Source: Candidatus Bathyarchaeota archaeon
GTDB lineage: Archaea; Thermoproteota; Bathyarchaeia; Bathyarchaeales; Bathycorpusculaceae
Length of the DNA: 35,262 nt
Reading direction: 5' to 3'
Assembly: GCA_016927895.1 (NCBI GenBank)
Contig: JAFGLT010000106.1
Coordinates: 1-35,262 of the forward strand
Part shown: positions 14,607 through 22,585 of the stretch, piece after piece
How positions within the stretch are numbered: the stretch's first letter is position 1
Layout: every line of letters starts with the position of its first letter
Program-made: the position numbers and the translations under genes
The notes under the pieces: model-generated
The model's database searches: none
Told to the model about the DNA's origin: nothing
What the model saw: the letters and a program-made list of their open reading frames with translations, nothing else

Positions 14607-14652
14607 AGGGCACTTGGCTGAGGCGCTTAGTGGTTTCTAACTTGATGCGCAA
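14551..14652 (-). CDS. Possible small ORF upstream of the acyltransferase, 33 aa
   Basis: In a different frame from the acyltransferase head, TTG 14652 to TAA 14551 encodes a sensible-looking amphipathic peptide (R-I-K-L-E-T-T-K-R-L-S-Q-V-P-F-E-T-F-R-G-I-Y-E-K-I-F). Its stop lies four bases before TTG 14546, one of the possible acyltransferase starts, so it could be a coupled leader. There is no clear ribosome site. If real, it shows the acyltransferase starts after 14551. Confidence 0.25.
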   Translation of the reverse strand: MRIKLETTKRLSQVPFETFRGIYEKIFEMAEQS

Positions 14653-14775
14653 TGGCTTTTCCGCGTGGAATTTTTGCGGGTGTTTTGTCGTTGAGGTTGC
14701 TCGGGCGTGGAGCCTGTTCTTGTTTGTTTTTTGGTTTTTTGGGGAATACTGTTTTTATACGTGGTTGGGGTTGCT

Positions 14776-15501
14776 ATGGGGAAAGGGAGCTTCACGTTGA
14801 CTATTGTTGTTGATGACGCGGGTAGTGGTGACTTGCTTTTCGGCGTGGTTATTGGTGCTTACCGCGAGGAAACAGACGAGTTCACGTATGACGTTATAGA
14901 CGTGCGGTTCTACAAGGATATTTTCTCGACTAAGGAGTATTTGCAGGAGGCTTCGCGTGTTACGGCTCGGCTGCTTGAAAAGTTGAAGGTAAAGCCTGAC
15001 GAGGAAATTCAGGTTTGCCAAGGCAACATTTTTGATGCGGCTGTGGCGGATTTGCAGGAGGCTCATGGCGAAGACAAGGTTATTCGCGTGCGGGTGACAG
15101 GTGAAGCGCAGCGGCTTGTGGAAGTCTCTTACTTAGATGAGATCAGAAACTTGGGTTACGAGCCTTTGCCTGAGCGGGAGGAGAAGCGCGCAAAAAGCTT
15201 CTTTCACATGATGAGATGGCTTAAAGCACACCCAGACATGATTCAATACGCGAAGACGGGGTGGCCCAGACTGAAACGTTACCGCCTCTTCAAGGAGCCG
15301 CCAGAGCCCGAGGAAGTGCATCAGGCGGTATGTAGCGAATGTGGCAACACCTGCGAAGTGCCATTTAAGCCTGAACCAGACCGGCCCGTTTACTGTCCAG
15401 CATGCTGGAAGAAACGGAAGCCTCGCCCCAAAAAGAGTTCCAAGAGGAACATGAAGAACGTTAAGGGCGGTAAACGGAACAACAGAAAAGTGGCGTGTTA
15501 G
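14776..15501 (+). CDS. Unidentified archaeal protein with C-terminal zinc ribbon, 241 aa
   Basis: The N-terminal domain (about 1-130) opens with a beta strand and Asp pair T-L-T-I-V-V-D-D-A-G-S-G-D-L and has later strand/Asp elements (Y-D-V-I-D-V-R-F-Y), a layout that recalls the RNase H-like fold; this is only an impression. A middle helical part follows. Residues about 195-220 form a zinc ribbon, C-x2-C-x3-C then C-x2-C, with V-P-F-K-P-E-P-D-R-P-V-Y-C in the style of the C-x2-C/VPFKP/RPVYC ribbons. The tail is extremely Lys/Arg-rich, suggesting nucleic acid binding. TTTTTATACG at 14752-14761 fits a TATA box for a nearly leaderless ATG 14776, so the frame extending to 14707 is not used. Confidence 0.65.
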   Translation: MGKGSFTLTIVVDDAGSGDLLFGVVIGAYREETDEFTYDVIDVRFYKDIFSTKEYLQEASRVTARLLEKLKVKPDEEIQVCQGNIFDAAVADLQEAHGEDKVIRVRVTGEAQRLVEVSYLDEIRNLGYEPLPEREEKRAKSFFHMMRWLKAHPDMIQYAKTGWPRLKRYRLFKEPPEPEEVHQAVCSECGNTCEVPFKPEPDRPVYCPACWKKRKPRPKKSSKRNMKNVKGGKRNNRKVAC

Positions 15502-15576
15502 CGTTTTCGTATGTGCTGTGGCGAAACTGTTTTAAGTGGTTGCGGTTGTTGGTTGCGGTAAGAAGGTTGGTTAGGT

Positions 15577-15885
15577 ATGGGTCAGGTTGATGCGCCGAGG
15601 CGGCTGGGTAAGGACGAGTTGTATCGGTGTCCGTTTCCGCATGTGCATCCTCGGCATAAGCAGGCGTTTTTCAAGGATTTTGATAAGCACTTCAGGATTT
15701 TCAGCAACCGCGATGACCATTTGGAGGTTGTGCAGTTGCATGAGCAGCTTGCTTGGGAATATAGGCGCGCGGCGTCTGAGAAGCAAAAGCTCAGCGAGGA
15801 GGACTTGCAGAATATCTCACTGGGGGCTTGGCTGCAGGCAATAGAGAAGAAGACGGGTAAGCCGATTACAGTGGTTAAAAAGTAA
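15577..15885 (+). CDS. Hypothetical protein with a Cys/His cluster, 102 aa
   Basis: ATG 15577, 75 bases after the zinc-ribbon gene on the same strand. Near the N-terminus C-P-F-P-H-V-H-P-R-H-K could bind a metal (one Cys and three His within 11 residues). The rest is helical and charged: F-F-K-D-F-D-K-H-F, H-L-E-V-V-Q-L-H-E-Q-L-A-W-E-Y-R-R, and S-L-G-A-W-L-Q-A-I-E-K-K-T-G-K. No family recognised. Codon use matches its neighbours. Possibly in one transcript with the preceding gene. Confidence 0.65.
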   Translation: MGQVDAPRRLGKDELYRCPFPHVHPRHKQAFFKDFDKHFRIFSNRDDHLEVVQLHEQLAWEYRRAASEKQKLSEEDLQNISLGAWLQAIEKKTGKPITVVKK

Positions 15886-15937
15886 AAGTTGAAAATTTTA
15901 AAAGTTTAGGGTTGAAAAGTAAAGAGGAAAAGCGGTT

Positions 15938-16171
15938 TTATTGTACTGCTTCGACGCTTATGATTTCTGGGACTTTTTGTTTGATGACGCGTTCTACGCC
16001 TGCTTTTAGTGTTAGTGCGGACATGGGGCAGCCTACACATGCTCCTCTTAGGCGGACTTTTACGATGTTGTTTTCGATGGCTACGAGGTCTATGTCTCCG
16101 CCGTCAGCTTGAATTTGCGGCTTGATTTCTGCGAGGGCAGCTTCAACTCTTTTCTGAACTGTTTCACTCAT
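15938..16171 (-). CDS. Nfu-type iron-sulfur cluster protein (NifU C-terminal domain)
   Basis: 77 residues that are just the NifU C-terminal domain: helix V-E-A-A-L-A-E-I-K-P-Q-I-Q-A-D-G-G-D-I, strands D-L-V-A-I-E-N-N-I-V-K-V-R-L-R-G-A-C-V-G-C-P-M-S with the paired cysteines of the C-x2-C cluster site, then T-L-K-A-G-V-E-R. It binds and delivers Fe-S clusters in the cytoplasm as a homodimer. ATG 16171 is taken over GTG 16186 because GGTGA lies eight bases before it. No other Fe-S assembly gene is nearby. Confidence 0.9.
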   Translation of the reverse strand: MSETVQKRVEAALAEIKPQIQADGGDIDLVAIENNIVKVRLRGACVGCPMSALTLKAGVERVIKQKVPEIISVEAVQ

Positions 16172-16324
16172 ACTGTTTTTCACCACGCTCTAAGTTTAAA
16201 TCCTAAACCATTACACACGATTGGTCATAAAAGCATTACCCTGAACCTCTCCTAACAAGCAAGTCTATCTTTTGAAGCAACAAATGGAAGCAATGGGGTT
16301 TATTTTTGATTTTGGCATCGTTTT

Positions 16325-16945
16325 TCATTTTTCTTGTTTGGTGAGTAGGTGTCCAGCGAATGCTGCGAGCCACATGAGTGCGGGGTAGATGATAATGCGT
16401 TCCATTCCGCCTGGGCCTAGTCCTAGGTAGAAGGTGCTGTTGTTTGCGGTGGTGCTGGTTAGTGAGCCGCTTGTGAGCATGCCCATTGAGAAGAGGGATA
16501 GTGCTGTTATTGTCATGGCTCCGAGTGCGATGCTTATCAGAGAGAAGGGTTTTGGCAGCACTTTGAATGAGGTTATGGCGGATAGTCCGGCGAAGAAGAA
16601 TGCTGCTGTGGCTGCTGCGCCGTGTGGGAGGGTGTAGTCTTTAGTGAAGATGCCGACGCCCATTGCGCCTGCTGCCATTAACAGCAGTAGTATGTTTAGT
16701 GTTTTGAGGTTTGGTGTGTGTCTTTGGAGGTATGTTCCGGCGAGAAGTAGTAGTCCTAGGAGGAAGACGGATGAGTTGAAGATTATGGCGGATGGTCCTA
16801 CGCCTAGGTCGCTTATGTAGTTGGCGGACACGCTGTAGCCAGGATACAAGGTCTCTGCAATAATCATGCATAGCACGAACTGGGTGACTGCGATTAGAAA
16901 GAGTAGTCCCGCCATTTTTCCCTTTGAATAACACATGCGTTGCAT
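16325..16945 (-). CDS. DUF998-family membrane protein, 206 aa
   Basis: Six membrane helices. Family marks are Y-S-V-S-A-N-Y-I-S-D-L-G-V-G-P-S-A-I-I-F-N-S-S-V-F-L-L-G-L (about 34-62), and a later helix beginning P-H-G-A-A-A-T-A-A-F-F-F-A-G-L. The family occurs across bacteria and archaea and has no firm function. ATG 16945 follows GGCGGGCGATA, a fair ribosome site. It is a single gene with no clear operon partner. Confidence 0.8.
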   Translation of the reverse strand: MQRMCYSKGKMAGLLFLIAVTQFVLCMIIAETLYPGYSVSANYISDLGVGPSAIIFNSSVFLLGLLLLAGTYLQRHTPNLKTLNILLLLMAAGAMGVGIFTKDYTLPHGAAATAAFFFAGLSAITSFKVLPKPFSLISIALGAMTITALSLFSMGMLTSGSLTSTTANNSTFYLGLGPGGMERIIIYPALMWLAAFAGHLLTKQEK

Positions 16946-17077
16946 TATCGCCCGCCTGAAAAGATAAAACTTTCCACATGCCCTCTGCTGGGTTTTTTCT
17001 TGTTTTTTGGGTAGCCTTTTTTTGTGGCGGGTTTTGGCGGGTTTAATGCTTAAATTCTTGTTCTTCAGAGTATTATT

Positions 17078-17383
17078 TTGGTGACGTTTTTGTCGAGTTT
17101 TATTGTGTTTGGAAACTGGACGGAGCAGGGCATAAAGAAAGTCACTGATGCGCCTGAACGAATCAAGGACACCCGAGGGATGATTGAGAAGGCTGGCGGG
17201 AAAATGCAGCTCTATTACACGGCTGGGAAATGGGATTTCGTAATGATTGTGGAAATCCCCAAGGATGAAGACTTAATGGCTATCCTCCTATGCATTGGCA
17301 GCATGGGCAACATCCGCACTACTACCATGAAAGCGTGGACCGAAGATGAAGGCGCAAAAATACTGACCGCTCCACACCCGTAA
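17078..17383 (+). CDS. GYD domain protein
   Basis: 101 residues, with the GYD pattern: strand S-F-I-V-F-G-N-W-T-E-Q-G-I-K-K-V, helix A-P-E-R-I-K-D-T-R-G-M-I-E-K-A-G-G, strand Y-Y-T-A-G-K-W-D-F-V-M-I-V-E-I-P, and a closing helix and strand ending T-M-K-A-W-T. The domain is a small ferredoxin-like fold of unknown role, named for G-Y-D; here the equivalent position reads G-K-W-D. The start is TTG 17078 or GTG 17081. Confidence 0.8.
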   Translation: MVTFLSSFIVFGNWTEQGIKKVTDAPERIKDTRGMIEKAGGKMQLYYTAGKWDFVMIVEIPKDEDLMAILLCIGSMGNIRTTTMKAWTEDEGAKILTAPHP

Positions 17384-17474
17384 ACCGCTAGCTTGCTGCC
17401 TCCGCAACTTCAACACAACAGGTTTAGCTTCAGCACAAAAACGACTAAGCTTCATGACATAAACTAAAGTATAC

Positions 17475-17520
17475 CTATTCTGGCAAAAACCAGAATAGTT
17501 TACCACCGCTTTTTTATTTT
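17475..17520 (+). terminator. Hairpin followed by a T-rich tract
   Basis: CTATTCTGG (17475-17483) and CCAGAATAG (17490-17498) are a perfect 9-base inverted repeat with a six-base loop; GCTTTTTTATTTT follows from about 17508. It lies 90 bases after the GYD gene and looks like an intrinsic terminator. In the remaining gap to 17835 the only other signals are the promoter described next and a nine-codon frame at 17716. Confidence 0.5.
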
Positions 17521-17668
17521 CGCGTTTATTCCGCGTTGTGGCTTCTTTTTCTGCGTGAATACAAGTACTCGATTACTGATACAAGTAGTGAAGATGAGCT
17601 TGTACCAATTATCACCAGAGTTGCTGAATCTACCATTTCACTTTCATCCCTGTTTTTGATGCTGTGAG

Positions 17669-17711
17669 CACAATTGAATTATATAAACTCATTTGAGAAA
17701 TGTTCACAATT
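17669..17711 (+). promoter_or_regulatory. Promoter with CACAATT direct repeats, upstream of the radical SAM gene
   Basis: TTATATAAAC at 17679-17688 is a strong archaeal TATA box. CACAATT occurs at 17669-17675 and 17705-17711, on either side of it. Predicted transcription start is near 17709, leaving a leader of about 125 bases before ATG 17836, long for an archaeal gene. The leader contains a weak ACAC/GTGT hairpin followed by TTTTTT at about 17728-17751. Confidence 0.45.
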
Positions 17712-17835
17712 CTAATGGGAAAACCCGACACGCGAATGTGTTAAGTTTTTTCAAGTGGTTTCTGGGTTATTTTGCAAAACATTTAAGCGTTGGTCGCCGT
17801 GTAGTTTTGGAAGGTGCCTGTTAGGGAGAAGGAAA

Positions 17836-19221
17836 ATGAAGCCACATGTTACCCTTGTGAATCCATCCGCCCCAAGTGGCTCAACAGGACACATGCCCTT
17901 CGCCCTGCTGGGTTTAGCATATTTAGGTGCTATTTTAGAAAAACACAACTACAACGTCGACGTCATCGACTGCCATGTACTTGGGCTTTCGTACGAGGAT
18001 TTCAGAAGCGAAATCGCCAAGCGCAAACCCGACATAGTTGGGTTATCATCTACTACACTTACATACAAAACCGCATTGAAACTAGCAGAAATCGCCAAGG
18101 AAGAATTACCCGAATGCCTTGTTCTCATAGGAGGTCCACACGTTACCTTCTGGGATGATGAAGCACTGGAAGAATCTTCAGCTTTAGATGTTATTGTAAG
18201 GAAAGAAGGTGAATACACGCTGCTGGAGCTTGTGCAGAAAGTTGAGGCAGGTGAAAGTTTCGACGACGTTCTGGGCATAACTTATCGAAAAAACGGAAAG
18301 ATCGTTCGAACACCCGATAGACCTTACATAGAGGATTTAGATTCACTTCCCTTTCCAGCTCGCCACTTGTGGCCAATAGAACGTCTTCGAAAATTTGAAG
18401 ATATGTTTTATTTGATAGCGAGTCGCGGATGTGTTTTCTGGTGTGAATTCTGTGCGACTGTTCGAATGCATGGGCGTAAATTTCGTATGCGAAGCCCGAA
18501 AAATATTGCCGACGAACTGGAGTTTCTCTACAAAACTTACGGGGTCACAAATTTCACGTTTTGTGATGATGCGTTCACTGTTGAGCCTGCTAGAATTGAA
18601 GAGTTATGCAGGCTAATTATGGAACGAAACCTGACGATAAAATGGAACTGTGGCACCCGTGTGGACATGCTTACACGAGAGTTACTAGTTAAGATGCGTG
18701 ACGCAGGATGCATCTCTGTATGGTCTGGAGTTGAATCAGGCACACAACAAGTCCTAGATGCCATGCATAAAGGCATAACCATTGAGCAAACGATGCGTGT
18801 TTACCAGTGGCTAAGAGAACTCGGATTAAAGCCAGCGCCAAACGTTATTCTCGGCTTTCCTGGAGAGACCAAAGAGTCCGCTTGGGAAACAATAAAATTC
18901 GTTGAGAAGATAAGCCCTGACGAAGTAGGCTTCTACAATATAGCTACGCCGTTTCCGGGAACGCCCTTGTATGACTCGGTAAAGGAGAAGGGTTGGCTGA
19001 GAGTCACTGACTTCGACCAGTATGACACTGCGACGCCCATTTTTGAGACTCCGTGGTTAACCATGAAGGAGCTAAAGCAGGTTCGAGAAGACGCTTTTCA
19101 CCATTTCTATATGCGCCCCAACTATGTTATTCGCATGTTCGGCAAGGGTTGGATGTACGGTTTTGCAGCACTTAGAACAGCAGTATCGCATTTCATGATG
19201 TCGCTCAGGTCGAAACTTTAG
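17836..19221 (+). CDS. B12-binding-type radical SAM protein
   Basis: 461 residues from ATG 17836, with GGGAG/AAGGA just upstream; the frame open back to 17755 is not needed. The N-terminal Rossmann-like cobalamin-binding domain is at about 1-140 (V-T-L-V-N-P-S, L-G-L-A-Y-L-G-A-I-L-E-K, D-I-V-G-L-S-S-T, V-L-I-G-G-P-H-V-T). The radical SAM core carries C199-x3-C203-x2-C206 for the 4Fe-4S cluster, F-C-D-D-A-F-T, and V-W-S-G-V-E-S-G-T-Q. This group includes class B methylases and enzymes of lipid and cofactor modification; the substrate is unknown. It stands alone, with a long leader. Confidence 0.9.
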   Translation: MKPHVTLVNPSAPSGSTGHMPFALLGLAYLGAILEKHNYNVDVIDCHVLGLSYEDFRSEIAKRKPDIVGLSSTTLTYKTALKLAEIAKEELPECLVLIGGPHVTFWDDEALEESSALDVIVRKEGEYTLLELVQKVEAGESFDDVLGITYRKNGKIVRTPDRPYIEDLDSLPFPARHLWPIERLRKFEDMFYLIASRGCVFWCEFCATVRMHGRKFRMRSPKNIADELEFLYKTYGVTNFTFCDDAFTVEPARIEELCRLIMERNLTIKWNCGTRVDMLTRELLVKMRDAGCISVWSGVESGTQQVLDAMHKGITIEQTMRVYQWLRELGLKPAPNVILGFPGETKESAWETIKFVEKISPDEVGFYNIATPFPGTPLYDSVKEKGWLRVTDFDQYDTATPIFETPWLTMKELKQVREDAFHHFYMRPNYVIRMFGKGWMYGFAALRTAVSHFMMSLRSKL

Positions 19222-19271
19222 CGCTGAGAAAACAGGAATTAAGTAATTAACGCTCGAAGCGACTTTTGTGT

Positions 19272-20096
19272 CTAAACCGCGAGTGATGCAAGGATTCCGC
19301 CAGCTAAACCTAGGATTACAGGAAATGGTAAGCCGGGGAAAATGCCTTTTTTTTCCAGCATTATGAGCGTTAGGAATGAGCCTACTAGGATGCCGATTAG
19401 CGAAACGACGTATGGTAGCAGTGAATTGTAGTTTAGTAGTATGCTTCCGGTGAGCATGGAGTAGAAAACCAAGTCGCCTAAACCCATCTGGACATCCTTG
19501 AAAGAGTAGCTTAAGCCTTGAAGCTGGTCAAGTCCTGAATGTGCTATTTTGCCTACTGGTCCATAGTAAACTGCGAACACGTCGTAAACCGCTAAGAAAA
19601 CCAGAATCAGTATTGCACTGGAGAATGGAATGACTGCGCTGAAGAACACGCCAAGTCCTCCGCCTAGCAGTACCACTGCGAGATTGCGGGCTTTGCTACC
19701 TAACTTGAAGATGGTTATGTCAAAGATGACGGTTAACAGTATGGAAAGAGGAATAACTAGGAAATCCCAACTTGGTGCATATGCAAAAATTGCTGATAAG
19801 TAAACTATCGACAATAGTAACGAAGCAGTTGTCAACGCCATGGCGATGAGCGCAAATATGATTTTGCGGGTTTTCTTCTTGAGTAAAATGTAGAAGACTG
19901 TAGCGCTCAAAGCGATGAGTATTACAAAGTAGGCGGCGTTGCCTAAGGGTGCTGAGGGAGTGCCCTCTTGAAAAGGCGTGACCTCCATGGGAGGCAGCGG
20001 TTGAGCAATAAGCAGGTAGGTGCAGCCGAGTCCAAACAGTAAACTTGCCAGTACTGGAACCAAATATACTAGTTGAGCGCTGAATTTTTCAGTCAT
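19272..20096 (-). CDS. Presenilin/signal-peptide-peptidase family intramembrane aspartyl protease
   Basis: 274 residues with nine hydrophobic segments, an archaeal family A22 (PSH) enzyme that cuts substrates inside the membrane. The catalytic aspartates are D172 in L-A-V-Y-D-V-F-A-V-Y and D208 in M-G-L-G-D-L-V-F-Y-S-M-L. The third motif, usually P-A-L, reads P254-G-L-P257. The hydrophilic loop between the two catalytic helices (about 178-203) is short, as in archaeal PSH. It starts five bases after the archaemetzincin stop, so it is the last gene of that operon. Confidence 0.9.
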   Translation of the reverse strand: MTEKFSAQLVYLVPVLASLLFGLGCTYLLIAQPLPPMEVTPFQEGTPSAPLGNAAYFVILIALSATVFYILLKKKTRKIIFALIAMALTTASLLLSIVYLSAIFAYAPSWDFLVIPLSILLTVIFDITIFKLGSKARNLAVVLLGGGLGVFFSAVIPFSSAILILVFLAVYDVFAVYYGPVGKIAHSGLDQLQGLSYSFKDVQMGLGDLVFYSMLTGSILLNYNSLLPYVVSLIGILVGSFLTLIMLEKKGIFPGLPFPVILGLAGGILASLAV

Positions 20097-20101
20097 GCTT
20101 C

Positions 20102-20653
20102 TTACCTTAACTTATTGCTGCTTGTTTTAGCATGTAAGTAGCATTTGTCACAGAAATAGCTTTGTTTCATATCTGTATCGGAAATTGAGTTAGAAAAATG
20201 CATAACGCATGAAGACTGCGGACAGTGCTCTAAACCCAAAGTATGACCGAGTTCATGTACTGCTTCTTTAAGTGTTCTTTCCAGAAAGAGCGATGTGTTG
20301 GTTGGTTCGCCGTAGAATTCAGGTTTAAGCCGCCATAAGGATATCACAGCGACTTTCCCAGGACACGTAGCCTCTCCGAACACAAAACTCAATTTAGGAA
20401 CAAAAATATCCGCGTTCACAACGCCTAAAACCCTGTTCAACGTTGGCTTTCTAACGGCGGAGCCTTGAACTTCACTTAGGATAACGTGCGACTGATACTG
20501 CTTTCGTTTTTCGTCAAAGGCTTTCTCTCTCAGAGGAACCTTTTCGTTAATCACCACGCATGTTGCATCTGGAAAGACCCTTGTCAAGTTCTCTTTAATC
20601 CAGGCAATTATGGTTTCGTCTGTTTCTCCGATGGGTAAAATGCCGATTTGCAT
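20102..20653 (-). CDS. amzA: Archaemetzincin zinc metalloprotease
   Basis: 183 residues, normal family length. The extended metzincin motif is complete: H-E-L-G-H-T-L-G-L-E-H-C, then P-Q-S-S-C-V-M-H-F-S with the Met turn, then Y-F-C-D-K-C giving the four cysteines of the second, structural zinc. The N-terminus M-Q-I-G-I-L-P-I-G is typical. The cellular substrate of archaemetzincins is unknown. It sits nine bases after the beta-CASP RNase stop and five before the presenilin homologue. Confidence 0.94.
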   Translation of the reverse strand: MQIGILPIGETDETIIAWIKENLTRVFPDATCVVINEKVPLREKAFDEKRKQYQSHVILSEVQGSAVRKPTLNRVLGVVNADIFVPKLSFVFGEATCPGKVAVISLWRLKPEFYGEPTNTSLFLERTLKEAVHELGHTLGLEHCPQSSCVMHFSNSISDTDMKQSYFCDKCYLHAKTSSNKLR

Positions 20654-20662
20654 GGTTACGAC

Positions 20663-21919
20663 CTAAATCTCAAAGATGTCGCCAGTTTTCGGGGCAACAG
20701 CATCCAAGCCTAGTTCGGACTTAGCCCACTTAGCGAAGGTTTTACAGTTTTCTTCCTCGCCGTGAACAACAAACACTCGTGGTTTTCCACCCAGTTTTCG
20801 CAATGAATCTTTCAGTTGGCTTGCTCCGCAGTGAGAGGAGAAATCAAAGTGTTCGTAACGGGCTTTAACTTTGCGCACCTTGCCGTCGATAGTGCAGACA
20901 CCCTTTTCAAGTAGCTCTTTTCCAGGAGTTCCCGGGATTTGGTAGCTCACTAAGAAAATGCCGTTGTTGGCTTTTTTGCCTAGTTTTGATACGTAGAAAG
21001 CAGCTGGACCGCCTTTAAGCATGCCTGCCGTGGAGATAATTACTTTTGGTGATTTGATGGCTTTTCGCCTGTCTCTCCAGCCGTCAATCCAGTCTGCTGA
21101 GCGCATGGCGTTCATGAACAATTTCGGGTCTCTCAGGAACTCTTTATGGTTCATGATTATCCTGCTTGCTTCTCGGGTCATGCCGTCTAAGACGACAGGG
21201 TACTCGAAACGGTGAGCAGCGAGGATGCAAGCCATTTCCTGTGACCTGCCGACTCCAAAGGCTGGCACTAAAGCGATGCCGCCTTTCTCCACTACTTCGG
21301 TGACGGATTCTACGAAGCGTTTTTCGAGTTCATTGCGATCTGCGTGGTCTGCGTTTGCGTAAGTGCTTTCTATGACCACCGCGTCCAAGTCTCCATAGTC
21401 CATTGTTGCTCCTGCTAATAGTTGGCTGTCGGTGGTGTTGAAGTCGCCTGTGTAAAGGAGCTTTTTGCCTTTAGCTTCGATTAATACTTGGGCGCTTCCA
21501 GGTGTGTGCCCTGCGTTCAAGAGCTTGAATTTCATGTCGCCTACTTTTTCTTCTGCGCCGAAGTCCATGTGCTTGTTGCTTTTCATCATGGTTTTTAATT
21601 CTAAGTATTCAAATGGCAGGTAGTAGCCTGAAAGATGAATGAAGTCTTTTATCAAAAGTTGTGATAAGTCTAAGTTCAGCCTGTTTGTGTACAAGGGTGT
21701 TTTCCCTTGAATGTAGAATATTGGGAGGGCACCTGAATGGTCAAGGTGGCTGTGGGTTAAAATTAACGCGTCAACTTCTTTTGGAGGCACATGCATGGGA
21801 AAACCTGGTTCGTGGTCGAACATTACGCCGTAATCTAATAACGCCTGTGTTTTTTTGGTTTTAACGGATATGCTTATTCTGCCGACTTCGCGTGCTCCGC
21901 CTAGAAATCCAACCTGCAA
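20663..21919 (-). CDS. Beta-CASP metallo-beta-lactamase RNase (aCPSF2/aRNase J type)
   Basis: A metal-dependent RNase of 418 residues. The N-terminus V-G-F-L-G-G-A-R-E-V-G-R begins the MBL fold; motif 2 is T-H-S-H-L-D-H-S-G, motif 3 H-T-P-G-S, motif 4 Y-T-G-D-F-N. The beta-CASP part has I-E-S-T-Y (motif A), P-A-F-G-V-G-R-S-Q-E and S-T-A-G-M-L-K-G-G-P, and the terminal H-x-D-F-S-S-H and V-V-H-G-E-E histidines. No KH domains precede it, so it is not aCPSF1. The TTG start at 21919 follows AAGGATTGG. It trims or cleaves RNA; 5'-3' exonuclease against endonuclease cannot be told by eye. Confidence 0.92.
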   Translation of the reverse strand: MQVGFLGGAREVGRISISVKTKKTQALLDYGVMFDHEPGFPMHVPPKEVDALILTHSHLDHSGALPIFYIQGKTPLYTNRLNLDLSQLLIKDFIHLSGYYLPFEYLELKTMMKSNKHMDFGAEEKVGDMKFKLLNAGHTPGSAQVLIEAKGKKLLYTGDFNTTDSQLLAGATMDYGDLDAVVIESTYANADHADRNELEKRFVESVTEVVEKGGIALVPAFGVGRSQEMACILAAHRFEYPVVLDGMTREASRIIMNHKEFLRDPKLFMNAMRSADWIDGWRDRRKAIKSPKVIISTAGMLKGGPAAFYVSKLGKKANNGIFLVSYQIPGTPGKELLEKGVCTIDGKVRKVKARYEHFDFSSHCGASQLKDSLRKLGGKPRVFVVHGEEENCKTFAKWAKSELGLDAVAPKTGDIFEI

Positions 21920-21977
21920 TCAGTACCAATCCTTTTCATTTGAGTTCGAAAGAGTGAAATGAGACTCGCGTTCTCTT

Positions 21978-22583
21978 TTAAAAATGTATTGACCTTGCTG
22001 TTGAATGTGTTGTGACTAAGCCTTTCTTTATCGCTTTGAGGATTTCGTCAACGTTTAAGTCTGCTTGGATTTCCGTGTAGACAGTTAATGGCTCTGAAGG
22101 GCTGTGTGCGTCGCTTCCAGCTGTGCCTGGTAGCTTCATGGATTTGGCGAGGTCGTGAGCCATCTTGTTTGCTTGTGGTGTTGATTCGCCGTTGATTACT
22201 TCGATGGCGTCAACTTTGTAGTTTCTGGCGAGGTCGCCCATGCCGTATTCGCGGTAGGGGTGTGCAACCACTGAGATATAGTCGTTGTTTCGGGCGAAGT
22301 CAACGACGTTTTCTACTGTCCATGGTTTCGGCGGGTTTTCTTCTGCGCCTAATACCAGTAAGTCTCCTTCTGGGGTGCTGATTTCTACGCCTGGAATTAT
22401 TAGTATGTCTGGGTAGGCTGAGGCGAGTTTTCGTGTTTCGTTGAGTCCTTTGACGGTGTCGTGGTCGGTTACGGCTGCGGCTTTTATGGAATTGTGCGCG
22501 TTAAGTTTTTCTACAAGAGTTTTAGGAGTTACTGTTGAATCGTCTGAATAAGTGGTGTGGATGTGGAGGTCAGCTCTAATCAA
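21978..22583 (-). CDS. PHP-family metal-dependent phosphoesterase
   Basis: 201 residues with the full PHP motif set: A-D-L-H-I-H-T-T-Y-S-D-D, V-T-D-H-D-T-V-K-G, P-G-V-E-I-S-T, V-V-A-H-P-Y-R and T-A-G-S-D-A-H. The His/Asp ligands bind three metals; relatives hydrolyse phosphomonoesters, nucleotide 3',5'-bisphosphates or oligonucleotide ends. TTG 22583 lies two bases after the tgtA stop, so the two genes are translationally linked. Next to a tRNA-modification enzyme and an RNase, an RNA-end or nucleotide substrate is plausible but not shown. Confidence 0.88.
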   Translation of the reverse strand: MIRADLHIHTTYSDDSTVTPKTLVEKLNAHNSIKAAAVTDHDTVKGLNETRKLASAYPDILIIPGVEISTPEGDLLVLGAEENPPKPWTVENVVDFARNNDYISVVAHPYREYGMGDLARNYKVDAIEVINGESTPQANKMAHDLAKSMKLPGTAGSDAHSPSEPLTVYTEIQADLNVDEILKAIKKGLVTTHSTARSIHF

Positions 22584-22585
22584 GG

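Noticed and set aside
17836-18000. D-C-H-V-L-G (residues 45-50) looks like the D-x-H-x2-G cobalamin motif
   Set aside because: It follows the second strand of the Rossmann domain, whereas the true motif follows the first strand; most radical SAM proteins of this group lack it, so the match is probably chance.
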